Below, piece by piece: positions 1 through 10,640 of a DNA stretch of 64,000 nucleotides. The DNA is taken from NCBI GenBank assembly GCA_040437565.1, contig JBDOQK010000051.1, forward strand, positions 186,001 to 250,000, written 5' to 3'. The notes below the pieces were generated by a model that was not told the origin of the DNA, did no database searches, and saw only the letters and a program-made list of their open reading frames with translations. Origin of the DNA: Albugo candida. Its lineage: Eukaryota > Oomycota > Peronosporomycetes > Albuginales. How positions within the stretch are numbered: position 1 is the stretch's first letter; every line of letters starts with the position of its first letter. The translations under genes and the position numbers were made by a program.

Positions 1-1
1 A

Positions 2-2027
2 CCCGCACTATTTCTTCTCATGCTGATGTCGATCGTGTCACCAAGCCATGTCACTGTTTCCGGAATCTTTCATGTATCTTCTACAAAAGCGGGGAAATCT
101 TTTCGATGTCATGAATGCCTTGTACGTTCTTTCAGTATTACGCAGATACATTTACTCGAATCAACTAATGCATTCAGACTTTATTGGGTTGAAGGCCATT
201 CGGATATGTTGAGCATATTCCTTGCTTATTGCCTATCAGATGACATTTGCCGGTTGTCAAGTCAATTGCAGCATACATATAGCCCTGCTGACACAATCCA
301 AATTCGCAGGGATAAGACAGAGACAAATTACAATGTCGGTATTCATTCACTGGTGAACTTGATGCATGAAGAGATGGTGAAGGAATCAGAGGGTCTAGAA
401 ACAGCTGATATTCAATGGAAACACGGCATATCACCTTTTCTTACAAAAATATCATCCGAAATCCCAATCTTCTACTGGAATGACTACATGAATAGAAAAG
501 TAACACTACGTAAGCAATCAAGGAAAATACAGCCAGACGTTTTGATATGGTCTACTCCAGCTGCATTGAATTTAAGTTGCGGCACCAAGACCGTGTCAGC
601 AAATCGATGCGATGTATACTGATTCGCTCAAACTTATACGAGGCTGTTTGTCGAGAGTGCTTGGCTATGCATAGCAAATGGTTTACCGTCCAATCATTTC
701 ACTTGTATCATCAGAGTAGAGAAAGATTGACTGAATTATACGTCTTTTTCAGCAATTATGAATCGTCACATATAGTCGCCAATTGCGACAGTAGATTCTG
801 TCCGGATGTTGGCACCTTGGAGCTACGCGATTGTCGCAGAATAACCAGCATTTTTCTTATAAATCATCCAACTGTCCAGGAGGAAACTAAAATGACGCTG
901 AAGGAAGTAAAGGAGGTCTTAGCTAATATTGCTGACAAGAGAATGGCACGATATCACTCAGTCAAATGGCGTTTACAAACAATGATTCAATCTCCGGGAA
1001 ATCTCAACATACTTCACGCAGAAAAATACATTTGTATCAAATTGAGGGCAAAATGGAAATTCAAATGGAGGTGCGTAAGGTGTGTTCTCAAGGACGTGGT
1101 AGGTATACGTTTCGTGGTTGTATTGTCAGTGTATAGCTCGCTTATACTTACGGATACTATCAACCCAAAAAAATGTCGCGATGTAGTCAATGCAGAGTTA
1201 TAGAGGTGCTACAACCGTATGACTGCCTTAAAGCCGTTGCTCGACCCTTCGAGAACTTGGAAAAACACCAGAAGCCGTCACATTTAGAAATGTATACTGA
1301 ACTAGATAAAAGCTGTCTTGCGGTATATCACACCAAAGCGGATACAAACAAATGTCATTCCTGCTTAAGCCTACACCTGGACATGAAATGTGGAACTCAA
1401 CTGATCAAAAGATCCCCGTCATTACTCGATATTTCGAATTGTGATTCAAAACCAACACCGGAAGAATTCAGGAAATTGTTAACAGATTGTGTCAGCTTGT
1501 CTAGTTGTGTCAGGATTCAAAGGGTCCCCTATGATTTTTGTACGGCTCACCGGGGGTTTATGATGACGCCTTCTCGTGAACGAAGTAAGGACAGCAAATT
1601 TAAACAGAATAGCATTCCGGTAGGTCTTTGGCCTCCTCTAGAGCGCCAAATCGCTCGAAGCGCGCATAACTTCAACTACCTAGAAATCTTTGTGCCTATT
1701 TCCGGAAAGACATATGATCCAAGAATTTGGCTTGCTTCGAGCAACATCGCGTTTGTGCAGTTCCAATATGCGCACACTAAGGCTCATAATTGCCTGAAAT
1801 GCTTAGTCGAGCATGCAGAGGTTTTTTTCTTTTACAGAAGCGAACTCGCGCTCAACGGCTATGTTTGGATGTGTCCAGTACCATCGTCCATTCTGTCCCT
1901 CTGCGTCGGAGATCATTGCACAAGCCTCTCCCATGATGAATATGGAATAAAAATGAGACGTCCTGTTGGACTGCGCCAAGTCACGAATGATGATGTCAAG
2001 ATATCGCTAGCTTTTTCCAAGCGGTGA
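2..2027 (+). CDS. Secreted CHxC/CxxC-rich protein locus (candidate effector), cut at the 5' end, interrupted frame
   Basis: The frame is open at the left edge and begins with a hydrophobic run (ALFLLMLMSIVS) that looks like the end of a signal peptide, so the start codon probably lies just outside the window. About 23 residues on is a CHEC motif. More C-x2-C pairs follow (CREC, CVRC, CSQC, CHSC, CLKC), often followed by hydrophobic strand-like stretches. Albugo species are known to carry secreted CHxC proteins proposed as effectors, and CHEC and CHSC fit that short pattern, but the match is short and no other domain is recognised. Coding character runs across three overlapping open frames (about 2-622, 547-1203 and 1173-2027). 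I see no convincing introns between them, so the locus may be decayed or the assembly imperfect. A poly(A)-like AATAAA follows at about 2038. Effector function is inference only. Confidence 0.45.
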
Positions 2028-5025
2028 AGGATTATGCAATAAAGAATCTATAGTTTGTAGCTAACCTATCTACGATACGCTTTAACTTGACGGACAACAG
2101 AACGAATGAAAGTCGTTTGCGACGACGGAATGACTAGGGACATACTATTTATATCATGATCGGCCAAAATTTTTTTTATAAAAACAACGTACCAATATGA
2201 CCTGAGTGGTTCAACAAAAATGCATTCTATTCATTTATCAGAAGTCGATGTACATGGCAAAGTATGCGAGGCTAAGTCGATGAAGGTGTAGTAATCGACA
2301 AATAAATGTTCTAGAATCTCAAGAAGACGATTGTGGTGAAGGAAATGTAATTTGAAACTCTCAAAAATCACATCACTATATTTTCTGCTAAATGTGTCCA
2401 ATTGCTGGCCAGAGAATATACTAGATAAAATGTCAGAACGTCACGAAGGTTGGCTTATCGCATTTCCAATCGAGGATATTTTGATATAAATGTACTGTAC
2501 AACCATTGTTGGCTGAAATAGATGTTATATTGTTCATGAACCGATCGCACCTGCGAAACTCGCCATTGGCTCTCGATTTACCCTACAAGTGAGGACGGAT
2601 TGATTTGTTTAGCTATATTTCTACGAATTATATCGATTCCATCCTAACTATGGAGATGGAGCTTTTTATAGCTTGCACTTTAGATCGTCTGTTCTTTTGT
2701 AGAGATTTCATAGCTACTTTGTGAAAAGCGTTGCACCCAAGAAATAAGAAAAGCTTCGCAACGATACCGTCTGAATGCAATTGCATCCTTCTCAGATGAC
2801 TTTTGTACATTCCACCCTGCTTTTTATGCTGCTAGCTGCTTCGATATAAAAACGGTCCAAGATACTGTGACGATATGGAAAATCGCGCACTAATGAAAAT
2901 CCGGTAGAATTTAAAACGCAACATAATGGAAACTGGCCATGAGCGAGAAGATTACAAAAGGTAAATGCCGAGGAAAATATATAATACATGTCTGACAAGC
3001 TAGTAAGCTGATTAAACATACATTGACGAATCAGGGTGACCGCAGAGATCTATCAAAGAAATCTCAGCGTATCCATAGCCAAAGGGATGAATCAAGAGGT
3101 TTATGTTGGAATTGACATGGAAGATCGTATTTTTGTTGACCAGGTAAAACATCAAGCACGTATATATATTGGGAGCAGAATTTACAACCTGTTTAATCAC
3201 TTTGGCAATCTCTTGGATCTAAAAGACCAGTACCTATACGTACATGGTGGTAAACACTCGTCGGTCTACCTAAGCTTGATTTTATCGGTCAACTGGTATC
3301 TGATCGAGGTCATATAGATTTCAATAAAAGACGCATGCAATAGCACCAATATATTGGATGTTGTGATTGCTTACTTTACTGAGATAAGCGAGGAGGTAGT
3401 CTAATTCCTGTAACAATCAACTATGTGCTTCAATTAGTGGTGTGACAACTCGAACATTGAGTCGTCCATGAAAACAGAATAGAACTCCTATCCGAGTTTT
3501 TTTACAAGGAGCCCGTGTTTTGCGAGATGCTTGACTTTTTGCCGAATCTTGGTTACAAATGATAATCAATATTGTGGTGGCGCCTAGTTATCGCAAGGCT
3601 ATGTTTTAGTTATAAAAGCTAGTTCTTTATCAAGCAAATAGCCCATTGATTGAGATAAAAACTGGCAACGAAGCTAGCTAGGAGATTATGAAGGCACTAT
3701 ATCATTGCCGTCCGTCACAGCTAGCCATAGATTGATTGCACGGGTGAAGTTTTCTGTCATTGGATGCTGCAAAATGTAGCTGGCTTGCCACAATGGCTCG
3801 ATTCCGGACATTTTTTCTCGATTTCACTTTTTGCTGTTACTAGATCATGTAAAATTTGAATAATTTCGTACTTATGTTATGGTCGATACGCAACATGTGC
3901 TGGCATCCTGAACAATGCATCTCCTGATTTTTGATTTTAAACGTGCTATGCTGTGCTCGAAGCGAGTATATATCCAAGTGGGCCATTTGCTATTTCGGAG
4001 TGAGGAAGTCGGGGTGTATGAGGGCTACCATCATTTCGGTCACCATTTTCTTCTCAAATAATGATATCTAAATAAGTGTATAACTCTCGTTTGCAAAACA
4101 AAATCACAGTGAGGAATGTTCAGTTCCAGGTTTTTTTGTGTTTTAATGCGCTTCTTTCAGAGATTGTTGCTACTGAAGTAGGTAGTATTAGTACGTGACG
4201 AACATCGCTTTATGCAGCGAGTGTATATCAACGACTATGTCCCTTTCTAATTTTTTCTGCACCAGGCGTCTAAACTCCTTCCTGAGATTCGACTATGCTT
4301 AATGCATACATGTAAGTGTAAAACGATAAAGCTTGTAAAAAAATTCATTTCAAAAGAACTAGGCGAGGAGATACATTTGATTGATAGACCTCTTCTTCCA
4401 CTCTATCACTCGCCAAGAAACCATCGATCGTTTTTTATGATGAACCTATGGAACTGAATGAAAGTTTACCCTTTTGGAAATAACGTTTTCACTCCTACTA
4501 TACTGACAGTGGTTACCACAATTCGTGCGATTATTATCCGGATGTAGGTAAAGTCGTAGCGCTTGACCTCTTCATTTCGTTGGCCAAGGATTAGTTACTA
4601 GATGACACCTTCGTTTGCTTAGGCATATTTTACCTTGCTTAAGCTCGGATCAGTTTAATGAAGCTTTCAGAGCAGTACTTTGTATTCGAGGCTATGGCCT
4701 GGCTATGATTAGGGTATTGCTTCAGTAGATGCATCTGCTCTACACATACATTTTTCTTGTAAGATGTATGAATGCATGCTGCTCTGGCCAGGCTGTTTGA
4801 ACCAACGAAGATAAGATGACAGGGTTACTATTATACTGTGCAGTTGAGAAATTAATATTGAATAAAGACGTAGGTGACGGAATTGTTTTCCGCCTGTCGC
4901 ATCTGATAGACCGTGTGCTTTTTGAATCACGGTTACTCATGTGACACCATGTTTTGGAAGAATTGAATTCATTAGGCTGAATATAATCTGCAGCCTGTTT
5001 ACTTTTGTAGTAGCACTTGAACGTA
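2028..5025. other. Gene-poor stretch, no supportable gene
   Basis: AT-rich DNA with only short open frames. The longest is a 93-codon plus-strand frame at 3036-3317 that overlaps two minus-strand frames of similar length, and none shows a domain, signal peptide or convincing splice partner. No repeat array or RNA gene was recognised. Confidence 0.5.
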
Positions 5026-5780
5026 CTATGATATAGTGAAAAGAGTTTTTTGTCTCACTACCAAATAATTCTGAGCTTCGTGTCCAATTGATTCGATAGA
5101 ATAATTTTCTAGGAAGGCTACCTCACATCTTACCATGCTGAGCCACTCGTAATAGGGATTTTTCCGCTGTGTATGTATCCGTATTATTTTTCTTTGTCTT
5201 GATCTATCGTCCAGATCAGTATTCGTTTCTAGCAGTTGCTGAAGAATAGATTCGCTAATCGTGTGAGCTCTAGAAAGGCCTGAATATCGCTTCAAGATTC
5301 ACAAAATACTTTACAGCGACTTAGAGAGGACGAATATTAACTGAAGCATCACAAACGCTTCTACGACATATAAATCTCTGAATGGCTCTAGACATGCCAT
5401 ATTGGAAAGCTTACTTGGCTTTGATGATAGTTCCTTCTGCGAGGTAGTGCAATGTTTCAGAAATGCTTTCGGATGATGGTGGTTGATAGTGAATTTTGAC
5501 AAAGACACTACTACCGTAGGAGTGATGTAGAAGTGATGGATCGGGGTGTGTATGGTTTATCAAAAAGTAACCAAAGATTTTATTATGGACGCGGCACTCC
5601 TTTGTGACAAAAGTAGCGACATCGTTGCTTCCATAGCCAGTAGTCCTTTTAGTCATTATGACTGCTTGTTGAAGTAAAAAAAGCGTATCTACAATTGCAG
5701 TCAGCTTTTCTATGATAGCCTTACAAGATAGTGGATCTTTCGAACCAAAGCGATGTTGGCTGTCGGATTCTTCTTGATAC
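5026..5780 (-). CDS. Spliced gene of unknown function, 5' end not resolved
   Basis: Three minus-strand exons join in phase: 5780-5415, 5377-5315 and 5269-5026, ending in TAG. The introns would be 37 bp (donor GTAAGC, acceptor TTCAG) and 45 bp (donor GTAAAG, acceptor TCTAG). The first exon seems to start at a TAG acceptor at 5781 and needs two bases from an upstream exon that I could not place. The readable product is about 224 residues, mixed hydrophobic and charged, with no signal peptide or domain I recognise; its last third is basic. The matching phases at both junctions are the main evidence that this is a gene. The 37-bp intron is shorter than the others in the window and lowers confidence. 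Function unknown. Confidence 0.4.
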
Positions 5781-6602
5781 CTACACACGTGATCGTTTCA
5801 TTGCGTACTTATCATCGCGTAGTCGAGTCACTGAAAATAATGGCTATTCTTCTGGTATAGACAACCGTAGCCAAACTAGTTCGGCCTCCCATTGGCTTCT
5901 AAAAAATGCACTTCCGCACACATATGCATCGTAAATTCTAACCTCTTCGCAGCAGGGCTAAAAGATTATTTACTGGATGGTATGTGTGGCCCGCAAGCGT
6001 CTCATCTGATCGTGCCTCAAAACCATGCAGTTCCTTGGCATTCCGTCAAGCAAGATATTAGTAGCTTAAGTAGGGATGGAGGGACGCAATGCATAAGCAC
6101 TTTCTTTCTCTACACAACGGGGAGATCGCATTTGAAATGGGGCTTTATTGCAGACTGTAGTAAGATGCAACTGTGTCCAAAAAGGTTTGTCCCCTCGTAT
6201 GTCCTGGCCGCAGTCAAAAGTACAATTATGGGCTCTTACTATCTTTACCATTTGTAGTTCAATGAGCGTCAAGATGCAAGGTTATATAAAGGCATAGCCT
6301 TGCATTTCTGCCTTGTGGATCACTTTATTTCCGCAACGGGCTCTGGTTAAAACAGCGCAATTGCTTAGGCGAAGGCCAAACGCACTAAACCAGTGTGATC
6401 CACACTAACATGAGATCTTAACGGAAAACATATTACCCGTTTCATTGGACAAAATTAATATGATCTCTCAGGAATAACGGCGGCAACTGCTAATGATAGC
6501 CGGTAGCGACATGATGATTGCGTGCGACCTTATAGCGATATTCCAATTTTAAATGGTCACCGATCCTTCTAAACGTCGTTCGATTCCCTCAAACACAGAT
6601 AA
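5781..6602. other. Intergenic, upstream of the GT61 gene
   Basis: It may hold the missing 5' exon or exons of the minus-strand gene ending at 5026. A minus frame at 6272-6066 begins with ATG and is a weak candidate. The last 300 bases are the probable promoter and leader of the plus-strand glycosyltransferase gene. No repeats recognised. Confidence 0.35.
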
Positions 6603-8333
6603 ATGGTAGCTGAATTCAAAAGTCAAGCAAAGCGCGTGAATATCTTGACCGATGACGAAGCCACACGAAAATTCTTGACTGTTACCAAGCCAGGTATGCT
6701 TCTATTCAATTGTTTGACACGTTCTCTTGCCAATGCACCACGAAATTGCGTCAATACTCCAAAAATCTTAACCAGATATCGAATTCGGCATAGTTTCATC
6801 GTCTTCATACTTTGCGCCATAACGCTTTCATGCCTTATTATTCAAGTAACACGAATACGCTATGTGCATGTGCCATTATCTGCTGCCTCTCAACTTGTCC
6901 CTGTGCCCCCAACGTACCTGAAAAGCTCAGTGGGACAAGTAACGACACCGCAGAATACGGCGATAATTGATGTTTTAGCACGAACAAATTGCCATCAGTT
7001 TCGTGACTATGGGTTGGTGAATGAGCTTCGTCGAACCGCAATAGCTGTGCAAGTGAAACCGATACAAAAAGAAGCGGCTCAAATTCAGACCACAGTGATA
7101 CATTATCGCAGTGAAGAGGCCCGCATTTCCTCAACAAAATGTCAGCATTTGGCTTTAGATTTACGAACCGTTAAGGGCGTATACCGACCAATAAAGAAGA
7201 TTTCCCAAGATGGACACATGCATGACCCTCGTTATGTGTACTCACAACGCATTCCACGATGCATTTGCGATCAGAGTCTTTCGGGTGCTGACGGAGTACC
7301 CAATCTGTGGGGATCTCTTTTTCATAATACTACAAAACAAGGGATCTTATGTAAACGAATATCTGCCCAAGATTTGATCAAAGATGAGGTTGATTTTGGT
7401 AAATTGGTTGGAAGCGAGTCAGAAAAATCCCTCAACGAAAAGCTTCTGTCAAGCCATAAATACTCAGTGAAGACAAATGCGCTTGTGATCTCAAGGCGGG
7501 ATGATCATAATCCTTTTTTTCAGACGGCAGTTGTACTCAATGCTTGGATCATGTTGCAGGTCGTACATTGGGACACCTCCAACACTCAGATAGTTTATCT
7601 GGACCAAGGGTTTCCGAACGCTCTCGAGCAGCTTCATAAGCGTTTACTCGCTCCAAATCATCCTGTAATCACTGGGGAAATGCTCCAAGGTCGCATGTTC
7701 CACTTTGATAATGCACTCATTATACCTTTTGAACTGAACGGTCCGATGATGGCACACTTGAATGACGACGAGCCGTGCCACTACAATCAAATGCTGGATC
7801 AGTTCCGGCTTGAGTCTCTCAAGACTATGGGCGTTAAAACTAGGAAAATGGACGAAAGATCGTGTACCATTACGATAATAAGCCGAAGACCTTATCAAGG
7901 CCGGAAGCTTGGTCGACGGTGGCTCAATGAGGAAGAGATTGTACAGGAAATGATCAATGAATATAGTCGAGAAGATTTTTACCGATTCGGAATTTGTACC
8001 TTTCAGTCATTGGATTTTATCAGTTATTCTATGGAAAGGCAAATGCAAAGTATGATTGAAAGCGACATTGTGATTGGAATGCATGGTGCAGGAATGGTCA
8101 ATGTTCTTTGGACACGACCACATACAAGTGTGATCGAGATATTCCCACGTACGAAAAAAAGGTGGGGTTATCGCAATATCTGTCAACTAGTGGGATGTGC
8201 GTGGGAAGAGTACCGAGGAGGAACTGATGGATCCGATGGAGCGAAGAATATCACTTATGCAAAGTGGAGAGAATTTTTTGATCCCATTCTTCGGTCTAAA
8301 ATCGCATTTTTGGAAAGGCAAGCATTAGTGTAG
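6603..8333 (+). CDS. GT61-family glycosyltransferase, type II membrane protein
   Basis: A single exon of 576 codons. A short basic cytoplasmic tail is followed by one hydrophobic anchor at residues 64-82 (SFIVFILCAITLSCLIIQV), then a lumenal domain, the usual layout of a Golgi or ER glycosyltransferase. The C-terminal half carries the GT61 (DUF563) signature. A nucleotide-sugar binding region ends in GMHGAGMVNVLW near residue 490, followed by a VIEIFP motif and an aromatic and basic stretch. GT61 includes plant beta-1,2-xylosyltransferase and animal EOGT (O-GlcNAc on extracellular EGF domains), so this enzyme probably adds a sugar to secreted proteins or wall glycans; donor and acceptor cannot be read from the sequence. 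The next Met is residue 32 and also leaves the anchor intact. The 2.3-kb spacers on both sides suggest it is transcribed alone. Confidence 0.85.
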   Translation: MVAEFKSQAKRVNILTDDEATRKFLTVTKPGMLLFNCLTRSLANAPRNCVNTPKILTRYRIRHSFIVFILCAITLSCLIIQVTRIRYVHVPLSAASQLVPVPPTYLKSSVGQVTTPQNTAIIDVLARTNCHQFRDYGLVNELRRTAIAVQVKPIQKEAAQIQTTVIHYRSEEARISSTKCQHLALDLRTVKGVYRPIKKISQDGHMHDPRYVYSQRIPRCICDQSLSGADGVPNLWGSLFHNTTKQGILCKRISAQDLIKDEVDFGKLVGSESEKSLNEKLLSSHKYSVKTNALVISRRDDHNPFFQTAVVLNAWIMLQVVHWDTSNTQIVYLDQGFPNALEQLHKRLLAPNHPVITGEMLQGRMFHFDNALIIPFELNGPMMAHLNDDEPCHYNQMLDQFRLESLKTMGVKTRKMDERSCTITIISRRPYQGRKLGRRWLNEEEIVQEMINEYSREDFYRFGICTFQSLDFISYSMERQMQSMIESDIVIGMHGAGMVNVLWTRPHTSVIEIFPRTKKRWGYRNICQLVGCAWEEYRGGTDGSDGAKNITYAKWREFFDPILRSKIAFLERQALV

Positions 8334-10640
8334 TGCGTAATATAAATACATTATCGTTTGTTGCGTAGGTAAGGCGTGTAGATTATTATACCGTGCTTCT
8401 ACGCATCTCATTTGGTAAACGTATTACACAATATCACCACTTTGAGGCTGCTTGTTGTGGAGCGCGAGAAAGGAATGGCTTTCGTATGAGGGTGGGATGA
8501 ACGCTTGGCGAGTACAAGATCTTTTCCCGATAGATCTACTCAGATGTAATTCCGTGTCAATGGCTACTTCCATAGCGTATGACTCGCATCTACGCGGAAT
8601 ACAGTGCTAGCGAGGACTGAAGCTCACAGAGTTTACTCAAGAAGAGGCTCAGTCGTGTTACACAAATTGGCTGGAAATACTTGCCAACAACGGTGTATAA
8701 CGCAAGAATACAAATCTTTAATTATTTTTATAGACAGTGATCGCTTTTGCATGAGATGGATTAAATTTTGATTGACTCACAGTGATCTTCTCCCAATAGA
8801 AATATGTCCTACACTGTCCCCCTGACCATACCTCGCCGGCGCCATCACCACACTTCCAAGATTCAAGGCATTTTGAGGCTTGTCTGGTCGGTCAAACGTT
8901 CGTCCATTTTCCTGGAGACTCCCATTCGAAAGATTGTGGTCAATGTCTTTGTTTTTTCACTAGCCATTCTCGATCGTGCATTACTGATGTGCGGTAGTAG
9001 ATGCTTTCGTAGTCGGCGTTTCCAAAATTGCAAGCAAGGACGTGCTTTGGAGGCTAAAAGCATCTCACAACGCTACCACCCGTGTTTGTGAGCATAGAAT
9101 GAGAAGGATTCTGTTTTGTGCTTCATGAACTGAGAAATGGATTACTCAAGAAGAGACAAACGATTCCGATACGAGCTAATTGTCAGCTCCAGCTCATTCA
9201 CGAACTCCTGGGGCTGAATTGACACTCGAAGCAGACGGTGTAAGGCGGTAGGCGTCAACCAGGTAGTTTTTTAAAGATTTGTTCGATTGCAAGATTTCAG
9301 AATATGTAAGAACGTGACCCTGGAATCGTTCTTTTAAAAAAAATGCTTGTTATCTGTCGGCATGTTTGAAGTGCCGAGTTGCATAGCTGTTGAGTGTCGT
9401 TTACGCAGCGATGTATACAAAACGGAGATGCAAAATAGCGTTATTTGGAAGCAGAAATGCCAAACAGATACTACGAGTCCCAGCTATTGGAATCGTTCAA
9501 TCCCTATGAGTGATACCACGAAGCAAGCTTTTCTATGTTTATGGGTCGTGTTGCGACTTCTGATCAGACTGCGAATTGAACAGGTCTTGCTTGGATTTCC
9601 CTATCAAACGCACACGTCGACCATAGATGCTTCTGTAATCGTCAACAAAATCTACAGATGTGGATTCGGTCGCTGTTGATATTGATTTCTTCTTATCGTA
9701 GAAAGTTACGCTACATAATCGATCAATCCACTCTGCGTTTCGTTATTGACTTCACATAGGATACCACTCCATTGCAAAGACTAATGCAAACATTTAACGA
9801 CCGCTACATCGAGTTGTCGGAATACTGAAATAGGACTCGATTCGTAACATTCTCACATGACTGACGAGAACGCTTAGATTGCAAAGAGCGTCAGAAGAGC
9901 GAGCAGGTAGATTACTAATGTGAAAACCAGTCGGAGAAAAGACTAGCAGTACGACACCCTTCTGTTCATCTGGCAACGAACTATCTGCTTAGAATCGAAA
10001 TAAGTCGTTTTACCGCATGTATGCGTATTAAACTGAGAATGTCGTGTCGTATTGGGAGAATTGTTGCATCAAATGCTTCATCGAAACGCTGTCTACTGTA
10101 TCCATCCGATTAAAAGACGCATAGAGTACCGCATCCGATAAGAAAATTGTTTGTTGCAATTTGCTCGCAAAAAGCTTTCGAAACAATGCGTTTACAAGAT
10201 ATCATTCAGTGATTGACAGTTTAAGCTGTTCCACGCAGCAACATATTCTGACAATTTCAATCATTTATACGGAGAAAGGCATGGAACAAAACCGATCTCA
10301 TTATACCATTACAAATCTACCAAAGCGAATTTTCTTTAGAAGCGATGCAAAGGAGCTCCACAGGAGAACCACACAATTTCAATAATTTTGCATTTCCACA
10401 CACAAAACTCAATGGACGTAATCTAATCCACGATACTAAACCTACATGAGCTTCATCATTGAGCAGTAAGCAGTATGTAAAATAGTTTGCGTCTACTTGA
10501 AAAAATAGAAAAAATGACACAAAGCTCCAACTGTTCGGATACCATCAAAGGTCATATACACTTAATAGGCGCAATGGCGTCCGTCGCTTAGAAAAATCTT
10601 GTAATTGTTCTAATTTAGTAAGTGATGCTTTTAGACGGAA
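8334..10640. other. Intergenic between GT61 gene and giant gene
   Basis: About 2.3 kb without a supportable gene. Open frames at 8804-9091 and 9347-9679 (plus) are short, of odd composition, and overlap minus-strand frames. The final few hundred bases should contain the promoter of the giant gene. No inverted or tandem repeats noticed. Confidence 0.45.

Noticed and set aside
3036-3317. 93-codon plus-strand frame
   Set aside because: Overlapped by minus-strand frames of equal quality; no domain, signal peptide or splice partner.
6566-6600. GTTCGATTCC stretch like a tRNA T-arm
   Set aside because: No matching acceptor stem, anticodon arm or promoter A box could be found around it.
8804-9679. 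Two open frames in the spacer before the giant gene
   Set aside because: Short, no codon-use or domain support, no convincing splice signals.
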